Positions 1 through 5,997 of a stretch of DNA of 37,086 nt are shown here, in pieces. The position numbers and the translations under genes were made by a program. The notes under the pieces are model-generated. The model was given only the letters and a program-made list of their open reading frames with translations. It searched no databases and was not told the DNA's origin. The stretch is from a virus: IMG/VR virus record IMGVR_UViG_3300047551_001442, positions 1 to 37,086 of that record; one strand, written 5' to 3'. Each line of letters begins with the position of its first letter. Position 1 is the stretch's first letter.

Positions 1-1
1 A

Positions 2-220
2 CTTAACCAACGCCCTATAGCAGTTTACCCTATATATATAAAGATAACTGGCAGTGTAACATCTGGATTATTGCTTGACCCAGCCTTTGACATAGAATGG
101 GGACACATCAACATTAAGCAGAAGGAGGAATGGATAGCATTGTTTTATAGTCATGGCTTTGATTATTTACAGGATGCGAAGGATGTGTGCAGCTGGGGAA
201 TGATTTTTAAAAAGGTGTGA
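2..220 (+). CDS. C-terminal piece of a class I methyltransferase-like protein (5' end outside window)
   Basis: An open frame enters from the left edge and stops at 218-220, giving 72 residues. From about residue 26 it reads DPAFDIEWGHINIKQKEEW, nearly the same as the protein entering the right edge of the window (36596-37086), which has class I SAM-methyltransferase motifs. The first 25 residues do not resemble that protein, but another frame upstream (LPYIYK near 37-54) faintly does, so a frameshift or recombination joint near position 75 is possible. It is either the tail of the same gene on a circular molecule or a second, partly damaged copy. Function is inferred only from the right-edge homologue. 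Confidence 0.6.
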   Translation, partial: LNQRPIAVYPIYIKITGSVTSGLLLDPAFDIEWGHINIKQKEEWIALFYSHGFDYLQDAKDVCSWGMIFKKV

Positions 221-222
221 TT

Positions 223-621
223 ATGGAAAAATATAAAGATTGGGATATTTTAGATGAAATTCCAGAAAATTGGATTATTGACAAAACTGTCGGCTCTCCA
301 CTTGCGCATACTGTTTTTATTACTAACGGCAAAAGTGTATTAAATGGGCAAAAAAGAGCCTTGTTAAAAGTAAATCCAAAATTTGATAGTTATATTAAAC
401 AAAGCGAATCTATTAAAATTGATAATTTACCTAAATTAGATGAAGACATTGTTCATTATGAATTTCCTGCAAAAACAGTCAACGACTTAGCAAGATTAAA
501 ATTTAAACAATTTCTTTTAAATGAAATTTTATTTGATTTGTCGGTATGCGAGATTGAAAAATGGGATAAAAAGGAGTACATAAATGAATTACAAAATTTA
601 CTAAACGAATTTAAAGTTTAA
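223..621 (+). CDS. Hypothetical protein, 132 aa
   Basis: I do not recognise this gene. It starts at ATG 223 in an A-rich leader just after the methyltransferase stop; a GTG two codons upstream is a weaker alternative. The protein is acidic and soluble-looking, with no membrane segment or signal peptide. A Trp-rich start (WDILDEIPENW) is followed by a C-terminal helix that looks amphipathic (about residues 90-130, rich in Leu, Lys and Glu). It is followed after 4 bases by another small gene, so the two are probably co-transcribed. It belongs to the small-gene region of the rightward arm. Confidence 0.7.
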   Translation: MEKYKDWDILDEIPENWIIDKTVGSPLAHTVFITNGKSVLNGQKRALLKVNPKFDSYIKQSESIKIDNLPKLDEDIVHYEFPAKTVNDLARLKFKQFLLNEILFDLSVCEIEKWDKKEYINELQNLLNEFKV

Positions 622-625
622 AAAC

Positions 626-760
626 ATGGCAAATTTTATTAAGGAAGCATTGGACAAGGTTTTGACATACGAAACGCCGCCAGCCGTTGTAAAATACATG
701 GAGTTTCAGAGCGCCATTGGGAATCCGCCTTGGAAAAAAAAGAAGAGGAAAGTAAAATAA
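626..760 (+). CDS. Small basic protein, 44 aa
   Basis: This short frame starts at ATG 626, four bases after the preceding stop, and ends at TAA 758-760. The protein has a helical first half (MANFIKEALDKVL), a central stretch around PPAVVKYMEF and a strongly basic tail (PPWKKKKRKVK). The basic tail suggests nucleic-acid contact, but this is inference from composition. No family is recognised. Tight spacing to the upstream gene and codon use like its neighbours support it as real. It lies directly before the structured RNA at 779-874. Confidence 0.55.
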   Translation: MANFIKEALDKVLTYETPPAVVKYMEFQSAIGNPPWKKKKRKVK

Positions 761-766
761 ATTTTT

Positions 767-774
767 TATATTTG
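767..774 (+). promoter_or_regulatory. Possible Bacteroidetes -7 box (TATATTTG)
   Basis: TATATTTG matches the Bacteroidetes -7 consensus TAnnTTTG. A start about 6 bases downstream would begin right at the first hairpin of the RNA at 779-874. No TTTG is visible at the expected -33 position, so the call is tentative. Confidence 0.35.
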
Positions 775-778
775 TATA

Positions 779-874
779 TCCTTTGGACGGAGTGGAAGCT
801 ATCCAAAGGAACATGAAGCAAAATTATTTTGTTTCACCCTAAGCCAAGTAGTCTTCCACCTGCTTGGCTTTTTT
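779..874 (+). ncRNA. Structured leader or small RNA with two hairpins and complementary (kissing) loops
   Basis: Hairpin 1 pairs TCCTTTGGA (779-787) with TCCAAAGGA (802-810), 9 perfect pairs around a 14-base loop. Hairpin 2 pairs AAGCCAAGTAG (841-851) with CTGCTTGGCTT (860-870), 11 pairs including one G-U, with an 8-base loop, and runs into T869-T874, so it looks like an intrinsic terminator. Loop 2 contains CTTCCAC (853-859), the exact complement of GTGGAAG (792-798) in loop 1, so a 7-bp loop-loop interaction is possible. Between them lies an AT-rich segment with a weak stem (CAAAAT/ATTTTG, 819-831). The RNA ends 6 bases before the replication gene at 881, so it could be an attenuating leader or a separate RNA of about 95 nt. 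Confidence 0.6.
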
Positions 875-880
875 ATTTTA

Positions 881-1828
881 ATGCTTATGAATAAATGTAC
901 TAATAAAACTAAAAAGTACTTTACTCAAATTCCAAACGACTTGATAAGAAATTCTAAAATTTCAGACAGAGCAAGATTTTTATATTGCTATATGTCTTCA
1001 ATGTCTGAAAATTGGGAATTTTATCAGGGGAAAATGGCAAAGGATTTAGGATATTCAAAAGATACTTTACGAAAATATCTTGATGAATTAATATCAACTG
1101 GATATCTTAAAAGAACACAAAGAAGAGGAGAAAAAGGTAGGTTTGATAGTTATGATTATGAGATAGATTTTATACCAAATGAAGATTATACCGTATCGGA
1201 AAAAACCCGACACGGTGAAAATCCGACACGGGAAAATTCTACACTTAAGAATAAAAACTTTAAAGAAGAACAAATTAATAAGAATAAAAACTATAAAGAA
1301 GGTTGTGAAAATGATTTTTCACTCCCCGATCCCGAAGTTATCAATCCTTTCTCCCGCCAATCCTACCATGATTCTCTGACCTATGAGCAAGGTTTAAAAG
1401 AAAAAGAAAAAACTTCGGGTAAAAAAGAAAAAGAAAATGAGCCGAGCCGAGCCGATCGCCATCCTTCCGAAACCTACTCCGCCTTCGCCACTTTCTGCTC
1501 TACCTATGAACGCCTTGCCGGTGTAACTTATCCATCTGATAAAGGCAACTATATTATGACTGCCAAGGATGGTGCTAACTGTAAAAAGTTGGTGCAATGG
1601 CTAAAGAAGGTAAGCGCATCGGAGGAAAGTGCGGAAGCGATGATGAAAACATTTACCACGGCAGCATGGCAGATTGGGGATAAGTGGCTGAAGGCTAATT
1701 TTACTATAAGTAACATTTATTCCCAGGCAAATAATATTTATACTAAATTCATGTATGACAACCCGGTAGCAAAAGAGAAAAGAAGGCAGGCTGAGATTGA
1801 TAAACTTGTAAACGAATTTACGTTATGA
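881..1828 (+). CDS. Phage replication initiator-like protein with N-terminal winged helix, 315 aa
   Basis: Likely replication initiator or replisome organiser. Residues 10-90 have the form of phage helix-turn-helix replication proteins (YFTQIPNDLI, ISDRARFLYCYMSS, then KMAKDLGYSKDTLRKYLDEL as the recognition part, then GYLKRTQRR as the wing). Residues 110-190 are a polar, Lys/Glu/Asn-rich linker. Residues about 195-315 form a second helical domain with several Trp residues. The DNA for the start of the linker carries 16-bp direct repeats and an AT-rich stretch, as the lambda O gene carries its origin. ATG 881 is used; ATG 887 is also possible. A terminator-like RNA lies just upstream. The family assignment rests on the N-terminal domain only. 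Confidence 0.65.
   Translation: MLMNKCTNKTKKYFTQIPNDLIRNSKISDRARFLYCYMSSMSENWEFYQGKMAKDLGYSKDTLRKYLDELISTGYLKRTQRRGEKGRFDSYDYEIDFIPNEDYTVSEKTRHGENPTRENSTLKNKNFKEEQINKNKNYKEGCENDFSLPDPEVINPFSRQSYHDSLTYEQGLKEKEKTSGKKEKENEPSRADRHPSETYSAFATFCSTYERLAGVTYPSDKGNYIMTAKDGANCKKLVQWLKKVSASEESAEAMMKTFTTAAWQIGDKWLKANFTISNIYSQANNIYTKFMYDNPVAKEKRRQAEIDKLVNEFTL
1191..1310 (+). other. Candidate replication origin: 16-bp iterons plus AT-rich segment inside the initiator gene
   Basis: Three direct repeats start exactly 16 bases apart, at 1191, 1207 and 1223, with consensus CCGACACGGnGAAAAT; a degenerate fourth may start at 1239. Sixteen is not a multiple of three, so the period is not caused by a protein repeat. 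The repeats are followed by about 70 bases of nearly pure A/T with two 21-base near-identical copies starting AGAATAAAAACT (1248-1268 and 1281-1301), which would suit DNA unwinding. The layout matches the lambda O/ori arrangement. Confidence 0.5.
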
Positions 1829-2088
1829 CACAAGATATTAGCAAAAAGGCAATGGAACTTTTTAATGATTACTATGATGTTTTGAAAAGTACAGGTGTAT
1901 GTATTTCTAAATGTAAAGATAAGAATTGCAGAACATACGACAATGATTGCGGAGCATGGCAAATATATGCCAGAATTTCTGCAACGATGGCTGTTGAATT
2001 TGCAAGGGAAAATTCTTTAAATACATCTGATAATAACGATTATTTTAATGAACTTGAAAAAGAGGTAAATAACATTATAAGATTATGA
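1825..2088 (+). CDS. Small protein of a tandem paralogous family, copy 1, 87 aa
   Basis: It overlaps the end of the initiator gene through ATGA, so translation is probably coupled. It opens with MTQDISKKAMELFNDYY, has a central AWQIYARISATMAVEFA helix and ends YFNELEKEVNNIIRL. The same plan (MT..KA.EL at the start, an Ala-rich helix in the middle, Y-[WF]-x-x-[VL]-x-x-E-[IV] at the end) recurs in the next three reading units, so this is the first of four tandem paralogues. This copy alone has a Cys cluster (CISKCKDKNC, then C) near residues 27-42 that could bind metal. No function is known to me. Confidence 0.7.
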   Translation: MTQDISKKAMELFNDYYDVLKSTGVCISKCKDKNCRTYDNDCGAWQIYARISATMAVEFARENSLNTSDNNDYFNELEKEVNNIIRL

Positions 2089-2150
2089 GACTATGACAGC
2101 CAAAGAAAAGGCAAATGAATTATTAGATAATTATTGGTTGATGGATCTCA

Positions 2151-2663
2151 TAAATCCATCTTTATCGTTTTGCGGCTTGTGGTTCGTTAGCGAAGCAAAG
2201 CCTTGTGTGGTCGGGCTAATGACCACAAACCGCTGTTACCTGCTGGGCGGTTTATCAGTAGGAACTTAAATTGAAAACGAAATGATTTATTGTTTAAAAC
2301 CTGAACTTTATCCAACACCCGAACAAACGCTTGAAGAAATAAGCTATCGGGATGAAAACGACTTTGAGTGGAAAATCGCTCGTGTTGAAAATGGCTTTTT
2401 TGTGAAATACTTTGGTGAGCCATATTTCAAAGAAACATATTTCAGTTGCGACCTTAAAAGCGGTGAACATATCTTAATCAACAATACTAACTGCATATTT
2501 ATTCAAGACACCGATTTTGAAACATTCGCAGAAGTTCGCAACGTGATTAAAATAGGTTACACCGATGACATTTGGGAAACATTCCAAGAAATGTTTGAAG
2601 AGCGATTTGAACACGATAAAGGATTACTTGAATCGGAGCTTGTCAAGTAGCCTTGCAGGTAAC
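2151..2663 (+). mobile_element. Cassette-like insertion of about 510 bp carrying one gene
   Basis: This segment interrupts a family gene. Its left part is more GC-rich than the surroundings and holds a long imperfect hairpin, GCGGCTTGTGGT (2172-2183) against ACCACAAACCGC (2222-2233), 12 positions with one mismatch. Next comes GTTACCTGC (2235-2243), whose exact inverse GCAGGTAAC lies at 2655-2663, just after the carried gene. An inverted pair flanking a promoterless single gene, plus an imperfect palindrome at one side, resembles an integron-type gene cassette with its recombination site. No integrase or transposase is present, and exact edges cannot be set without an empty relative. Confidence 0.45.
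2282..2650 (+). CDS. Hypothetical protein carried by the insertion, 122 aa
   Basis: I do not recognise this protein. It starts at ATG 2282 and ends at TAG 2648-2650, five bases before the right inverted repeat. It is acidic (many Asp/Glu), has no membrane segment, and looks like a compact soluble protein of mixed beta and alpha type, with a helical end (WETFQEMFEERFEHDKGLL). It has none of the family signature of the small proteins on either side, in keeping with being an inserted passenger. Small single-gene cassettes often carry toxins, antitoxins or immunity proteins, but nothing in this sequence points to one of these. Confidence 0.65.
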   Translation: MIYCLKPELYPTPEQTLEEISYRDENDFEWKIARVENGFFVKYFGEPYFKETYFSCDLKSGEHILINNTNCIFIQDTDFETFAEVRNVIKIGYTDDIWETFQEMFEERFEHDKGLLESELVK

Positions 2664-2783
2664 TAAACAACAAGCGAAAAAATGTGCATTGATTGCGGTA
2701 AACGAGATTTTAAACAATGATAAAGTGATGCCTTACATTATTATATCATATTGGAAGGAAGTTAAAAAAGAAATAAAAAAACT

Positions 2784-3032
2784 ATGACACAATCACCCAA
2801 AGAAAAAGCAGAGGAATTAATAAAAAAATTTAGTGAAAGAAGAAAAATTTTAACTGAAACAAAAGGCTGGGTGGAATACATTAATTCATCCATGGCAAAA
2901 ACACACGCCTTGGTTGCCGTGGATGAAATAATAGATATACTTGAATTAAATGGATTTACATTGCAGGAATATCATGACAAAGGAACTTTAGAATATTGGC
3001 TTCACGTTAAAGACGAAATACAAAACTTATGA
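2784..3032 (+). CDS. Small protein of a tandem paralogous family, copy 3, 82 aa
   Basis: The ATG overlaps the stop of the split copy (ATGA), showing that the original genes were coupled. It begins MTQSPKEKAEELIKKF, has a central AKTHALVAVDEIIDILEL helix and ends EYWLHVKDEIQNL. It shares with copies 2 and 4 the N-terminal KEKA-type helix, the A-x-x-x-A-V helix and the C-terminal YW-x-x-V-x-x-E. It is predicted to be all-helical and soluble. The function is unknown. The next copy overlaps its end in the same way. Confidence 0.75.
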   Translation: MTQSPKEKAEELIKKFSERRKILTETKGWVEYINSSMAKTHALVAVDEIIDILELNGFTLQEYHDKGTLEYWLHVKDEIQNL

Positions 3033-3259
3033 CACCAAAACAAAAAGCAAACGAAATTTTCACCCATTACCACAACCTCATCCAGGAACAAGGTGGTGAA
3101 CTTGGGCAGGAGATACTTGTATCGATCCTGGCAAGGCAATGCGCTATGTATGCGGTAGGGTTAGTAGTAAAAGAAACATTAGAACTTTCAAAAGAATATT
3201 CTAATAATTTTATATACATATACTGGTTAAGGGTACAAGAAGAATTTGAAAAAATATAA
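3029..3259 (+). CDS. Small protein of a tandem paralogous family, copy 4, 76 aa
   Basis: This last copy of the tandem array starts by ATGA overlap with copy 3. It begins MTPKQKANEIFTHYHNL, has the central ARQCAMYAVGLVVKETLEL helix (compare KKCALIAVNEIL in the split copy) and ends YIYWLRVQEEFEKI. The middle helix is the best conserved part between copies 2 and 4. It is all-helical by appearance, with no catalytic motif. The function is unknown. The array as a whole probably arose by local gene duplication. Confidence 0.75.
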   Translation: MTPKQKANEIFTHYHNLIQEQGGELGQEILVSILARQCAMYAVGLVVKETLELSKEYSNNFIYIYWLRVQEEFEKI

Positions 3260-3274
3260 ATAAACATCAAAACT

Positions 3275-3469
3275 ATGAACAGAACGGAATACCTTAAAAA
3301 CTATATGCGTAAATGGTACGCAAACATCAAAGAAAACCAACCTGATCGCTACAGGGCTATGCGAGACCGTGAAAACAAGGTAAGGAGGGATAAGTGGAGG
3401 GATGACAAAGAGTACCGGGACAAGGTGTATGGATATTTGAGAATGTGGAGAAAATTAAATAAGAAGTAA
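3275..3469 (+). CDS. Small very basic protein, 64 aa
   Basis: The protein is dominated by Arg, Lys, Tyr and Trp (LKNYMRKWYANIKENQPDRY, then RDRENKVRRDKWRDD). It looks like a single long charged helix of the kind seen in small phage nucleic-acid-associated proteins. The spacing of aromatic and basic residues repeats in the next gene (YHREYRQRPGIKEKLNQYY), so the two may be distant paralogues. It overlaps the next gene by one base at TAATG. No family can be named. Confidence 0.65.
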   Translation: MNRTEYLKNYMRKWYANIKENQPDRYRAMRDRENKVRRDKWRDDKEYRDKVYGYLRMWRKLNKK

Positions 3470-3672
3470 TGACACGAGAAGAAAACACAGCCTATCACCG
3501 CGAGTATAGGCAGCGGCCAGGCATCAAGGAGAAACTTAACCAGTATTATCGTTTGTACCGTATGCTAAACAGGGAAGACCTGCAAAAGAGCGCAACGGAA
3601 AGGTACCATCTTCGTAAACAAAAAAAATTAAACAATGACCAATCTAACGAAGTACCAACCACGCAACAATGA
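3469..3672 (+). CDS. Small basic protein, 67 aa
   Basis: The start is coupled to the previous gene (TAATG). The sequence is rich in Arg, Tyr and Lys (YHREYRQRPGIKEK, YYRLYRMLNREDL), resembling the preceding protein in composition and in its Y-x-R/K spacing. The C-terminus is polar and low in complexity (NDQSNEVPTTQQ). It overlaps the next gene by 38 bases, which is long, so its own tail may be unimportant. The function is unknown; DNA or RNA association is inferred from charge alone. Confidence 0.6.
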   Translation: MTREENTAYHREYRQRPGIKEKLNQYYRLYRMLNREDLQKSATERYHLRKQKKLNNDQSNEVPTTQQ

Positions 3673-4372
3673 TGAGTTAACCATTATTGAGCAAAGAGCT
3701 AACCGCATTGCTAACATTGAGCCGAAGGAGGCTTACAGGGATGTATTGAATACTATCTCCTCACTCTTCCCTCTTTATGGCATTGATGGCGATGTAACGT
3801 TTTACTCATCTGTTGCTAAAGAAATTATCCAGACTTTTGGACAAATTTCGTCCAAAGAAATTGAGATAGCATTTAGATTATTTTCCGCTGAATCATTAGA
3901 ACTTGATGATGATATTAAATTCTACGGCAAAATAAATATGCACACAATCGGCAAGATATTAAACGCATACATGGTATTTAGGCGCAGGATCATTGCAGCA
4001 CACGACTCAGAGCAGGAAGCTATGCGGCTAAATGCCGACCTTGAAGAGAGAGCAAAGAAAACAAAGGAAGATATATATACTAACTTCCCTCAGATGGTAA
4101 AAGAATTTAAAGGAAAAACCTACGATGATCTGCCATTGTACTGGTTTGACATTGCCACAAACTTAGGCTTAATAAACTACGAAGAAGGAGAAAAGGCAAT
4201 AATATGGGAGAAGGCAAAGGCAGTAGCATTAGAAGAGCCGCCAGAGGCAATGGACTTGATAAGCATTAGAAGCCATAAGCGGCTAATAGAACAAGGCAAC
4301 ACATCAAGGGCAGTTGTCATCGCTAAGAAGATGGTAATGTGGAGGAAGTTGTTTGACAGGGAGATTGGTTAA
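3635..4372 (+). CDS. Hypothetical protein, 245 aa, possible replication accessory
   Basis: I do not recognise a named family. The protein is helical, with an N-terminal part (residues 15-110) ending at a MHTIGKILNAYMVFRRRI helix, a charged coiled-coil-like stretch (about 125-160) and a C-terminal helical part with several Trp/Lys pairs (WEKAKAVALEE, MVMWRKLFDREIG). Its place after the initiator and small basic proteins would fit a helicase loader or similar, but no Walker motif is visible, so this is only context. A strong intrinsic terminator follows at 4406-4436, which makes it the last gene of the first rightward transcription unit. Confidence 0.65.
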   Translation: MTNLTKYQPRNNDELTIIEQRANRIANIEPKEAYRDVLNTISSLFPLYGIDGDVTFYSSVAKEIIQTFGQISSKEIEIAFRLFSAESLELDDDIKFYGKINMHTIGKILNAYMVFRRRIIAAHDSEQEAMRLNADLEERAKKTKEDIYTNFPQMVKEFKGKTYDDLPLYWFDIATNLGLINYEEGEKAIIWEKAKAVALEEPPEAMDLISIRSHKRLIEQGNTSRAVVIAKKMVMWRKLFDREIG

Positions 4373-4405
4373 ATCTGGTTTATAGTTTAGGTTTACGATG
4401 GTGAG

Positions 4406-4436
4406 GTGTGCGGAATTGACTGCACACTTTTTTTTT
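4406..4436 (+). terminator. Intrinsic terminator after 3635-4372
   Basis: GTGTGC (4406-4411) pairs with GCACAC (4422-4427) around a 10-base loop and is followed at once by nine T residues. Confidence 0.75.
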
Positions 4437-4489
4437 ACTTTTTTTTAATTATTTTTTATAAAATATATACAAGTTATATTTTTTATTAT

Positions 4490-4497
4490 TATCTTTG
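4490..4497 (+). promoter_or_regulatory. Possible -7 box (TATCTTTG) upstream of 4547
   Basis: TATCTTTG matches TAnnTTTG and lies 50 bases before the start at 4547, after the terminator. The AT-rich sequence between terminator and box resembles the one before 9606, so a terminator-plus-promoter module is likely. No clear TTTG at -33. Confidence 0.4.
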
Positions 4498-4546
4498 ATA
4501 TGTCGTTAAGACAAAAGCAATCATTCATCATCAAAAACCAACTAAA

Positions 4547-5170
4547 ATGACAACACTTAATTATTCAGCACCAAAATCAGAATTAAGATTATCTTGCAAG
4601 TCTTTGATGACTGCAAAAAACAACCAGCCTGTTATCTTCAAAAAAACTGCTAAAAAATTCCTTGCTGAGAATGGCATTGAGCTGCAAGATGCACCTATTG
4701 TTATCCTAAAAAATGGTATTTACTATCACCTTAACCATACATCTTACACCGGATACAGAGGCAGAAAAATAGAAAATGCCTGGTACGCTCCAATAGTTGA
4801 CGTACAGGAAGAAGTAACTTCTACACCAGTAAGCGCAAAAGAAGTGTTTAATTCAATTAATTTTATTAACCCAACTAAAAATCATGTAAGTTCAGTAGGT
4901 TCTTATGTTAGCGAAGCAAGACTTGATGCGATAGCCACAAAGGTAAGCGAAATCAAATCTTACCTTACAGAAGGATCTTTAGCTTATAATATTTTAACAA
5001 GCCAGTCAACTTTTACAGATAAGCAACTTTGGGTAATTGCCTATGCTTTGGTAAAAACTGATTACCGTCCATCTGCAACATCAAAAAAGTCAAACATAGA
5101 AGAATTGCCAACACGCAGATTAAAATATATCGACGGCAAATTTTTTACTGAAGAAATTGTTTACGCTTAA
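4547..5170 (+). CDS. Hypothetical protein, 207 aa
   Basis: First gene of a new unit, after terminator and putative promoter, with a leader of about 45 bases. The first 100 residues contain a possible small mixed alpha/beta domain (FKKTAKKFLAENGIEL, then IVILKNGIYYHLN, YTGYRGRKIENAWY). A Ser/Asn-rich linker follows, then a helical domain (residues 115-175) with a compact KQLWVIAYALV helix. No catalytic motif or membrane segment is visible and no family is recognised. Its last codons and the following hairpin are duplicated downstream at 5417-5490, so this gene was next to a local duplication event. Confidence 0.7.
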   Translation: MTTLNYSAPKSELRLSCKSLMTAKNNQPVIFKKTAKKFLAENGIELQDAPIVILKNGIYYHLNHTSYTGYRGRKIENAWYAPIVDVQEEVTSTPVSAKEVFNSINFINPTKNHVSSVGSYVSEARLDAIATKVSEIKSYLTEGSLAYNILTSQSTFTDKQLWVIAYALVKTDYRPSATSKKSNIEELPTRRLKYIDGKFFTEEIVYA

Positions 5171-5233
5171 TAATTGTTTCACAGGGCAGTCCCCCAGCTG
5201 CCCTATTTTTACCACTAAAACACATTATCATGA
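5161..5233 (+). repeat. Duplicated terminator/leader module, copy A
   Basis: About 73 bases nearly identical to 5417-5490: TTACGCTTAATAAT, a GTTTCAC box, a GGGCAG/CTGCCC hairpin, a T-run, then ACCACTAAAACA and ATG ACA. In this copy the first bases are the final codons of the upstream gene (Tyr-Ala-stop). Confidence 0.8.
5184..5210 (+). terminator. Terminator-like hairpin in module A
   Basis: GGGCAG (5184-5189) pairs with CTGCCC (5198-5203), loop TCCCCCAG, followed by TATTTTT. It lies only 20 bases before the start at 5230, so it may act as an attenuator as well as an end. Confidence 0.6.
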
Positions 5234-5415
5234 CAACTTCAAAAAAAACAGCTTTACAAATTAGAAATTTACTACGCATCACTAAAAAGTATGCGGTTAT
5301 TGGAGAAAACGAATTTAGAAACAAGGATGCAAGAGAATATCTTCATGGTATGTACGATGATGATTCTATTTTTAACATCATTGATAATGGCAGCCATTAT
5401 CTTATTTGGAAATGA
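5230..5415 (+). CDS. Hypothetical protein, 61 aa
   Basis: The start at ATG 5230 follows the duplicated leader. The protein begins MTTSKKTALQIRNLLRITKK and ends FNIIDNGSHYLIWK, with an acidic centre (YDDDSIF). Its final NGSHYLIW resembles the KNGIYYHLN segment of the preceding 207-aa protein, and both start MTT, so it may be a shortened paralogue of that protein's N-terminal domain created with the leader duplication. That relation is inferred from short similarity. No known family. Confidence 0.6.
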   Translation: MTTSKKTALQIRNLLRITKKYAVIGENEFRNKDAREYLHGMYDDDSIFNIIDNGSHYLIWK

Positions 5416-5416
5416 A

Positions 5417-5490
5417 TTACGCTTAATAATGTTTCACCGGGCAGTACCCCAGCTGCCCATTTTTTTTATCACTAAAACATTAACCATGAC
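5417..5490 (+). repeat. Duplicated terminator/leader module, copy B
   Basis: Second copy of the module at 5161-5233. It still contains the TTACGCTTAA that encodes Tyr-Ala-stop in copy A, but here it lies after the TGA of the 61-aa gene and is non-coding. This shows the direction of duplication. Confidence 0.8.
5439..5467 (+). terminator. Terminator-like hairpin in module B
   Basis: GGGCAG (5439-5444) pairs with CTGCCC (5453-5458), loop TACCCCAG, followed by a run of eight T residues. It lies 18 bases before the start at 5486. Confidence 0.6.
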
Positions 5491-5737
5491 ACCAGAACAA
5501 CGCTCCTACGCCATTAGCAAGGCTTTCTTTGAAATTGCAATTTATTGCATAGTTCAGAATCAAAATACATTGCCACATGGACTTGCACGATTAAAACACA
5601 TCAAAAAAATACTTGACAGAATAGAGGAAATTATTGATTATGATAGATTGAACTACGATCATAGATTTATCAAAGATGTCTGTCAAACGGCAATTATTGA
5701 AACAGAGGCATTCACCAAAAAAATAGAAGAAAAATGA
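5486..5737 (+). CDS. Hypothetical protein, 83 aa
   Basis: I chose ATG 5486 because it sits in the same position after the duplicated leader as the start at 5230; a longer frame reaches back into the previous gene and module and is unlikely. The protein begins MTPEQRSYAISKAFFEIAIY and is all-helical by appearance, ending with a charged helix (TEAFTKKIEEK). It has no membrane segment and no known family. The next gene overlaps its stop (ATGA), so they are coupled. Confidence 0.65.
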   Translation: MTPEQRSYAISKAFFEIAIYCIVQNQNTLPHGLARLKHIKKILDRIEEIIDYDRLNYDHRFIKDVCQTAIIETEAFTKKIEEK

Positions 5738-5997
5738 ACGACGCAAACTACGCAGTTTTAAACTATCTTACAAATGAATACGGCATTAAGGATGTCAGCA
5801 TTGAAGGTGTTGAGGATGCTATTGATTTAATCTTCAACTTTAATGACCTACTGCCAACAGAGCAGCACTTGTTTAACTCAATAATGCTCCAGGCACTTGA
5901 CTTTGAATGGATATCTGAACAACTTACCAGTTATTTAATGGAGGAAGAAATGAAAAAATTAGACGCTCAAAGAGAAGATTATTATGATAATAAATAA
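5734..5997 (+). CDS. Hypothetical acidic protein, 87 aa
   Basis: Starts by ATGA overlap with the preceding gene. It is strongly acidic (DVSIEGVEDAIDLIFNFND, then MEEEMKKLDAQREDYYDNK at the end) and helical. Small acidic phage proteins can be host inhibitors or DNA mimics, but nothing here identifies a target. It overlaps the next gene by 14 bases. The function is unknown. Confidence 0.65.
   Translation: MNDANYAVLNYLTNEYGIKDVSIEGVEDAIDLIFNFNDLLPTEQHLFNSIMLQALDFEWISEQLTSYLMEEEMKKLDAQREDYYDNK

Larger units (their letters stand above)
2093..2787 (+). pseudogene. Second copy of the tandem small-protein family, split by an insertion
   Basis: The 5' part starts at ATG 2093 and reads MTAKEKANELLDNYWLMDLI, the family start, then runs on through unrelated residues to TAA 2267-2269. 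The 3' part, from about 2659 to TGA 2785-2787, reads VTKQQAKKCALIAVNEIL and ends SYWKEVKKEIKKL, the family centre and end. The two parts are in different frames and separated by about 510 bases containing another gene. Joined, they would give about 70 residues, near the 76-87 of the intact copies. The simplest reading is a gene broken by insertion. Removal of the segment as RNA cannot be excluded from sequence alone. Confidence 0.65.

Noticed and set aside
1437-1462. GAGCC tandem repeats as further origin iterons
   Set aside because: Three 5-base units in a GC-rich coding part of the initiator gene are too short and isolated to support a function.
2151-2663. Insertion sequence or homing intron with its own nuclease
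   Set aside because: The carried 122-aa protein has no transposase or nuclease motif, and no target duplication could be seen.
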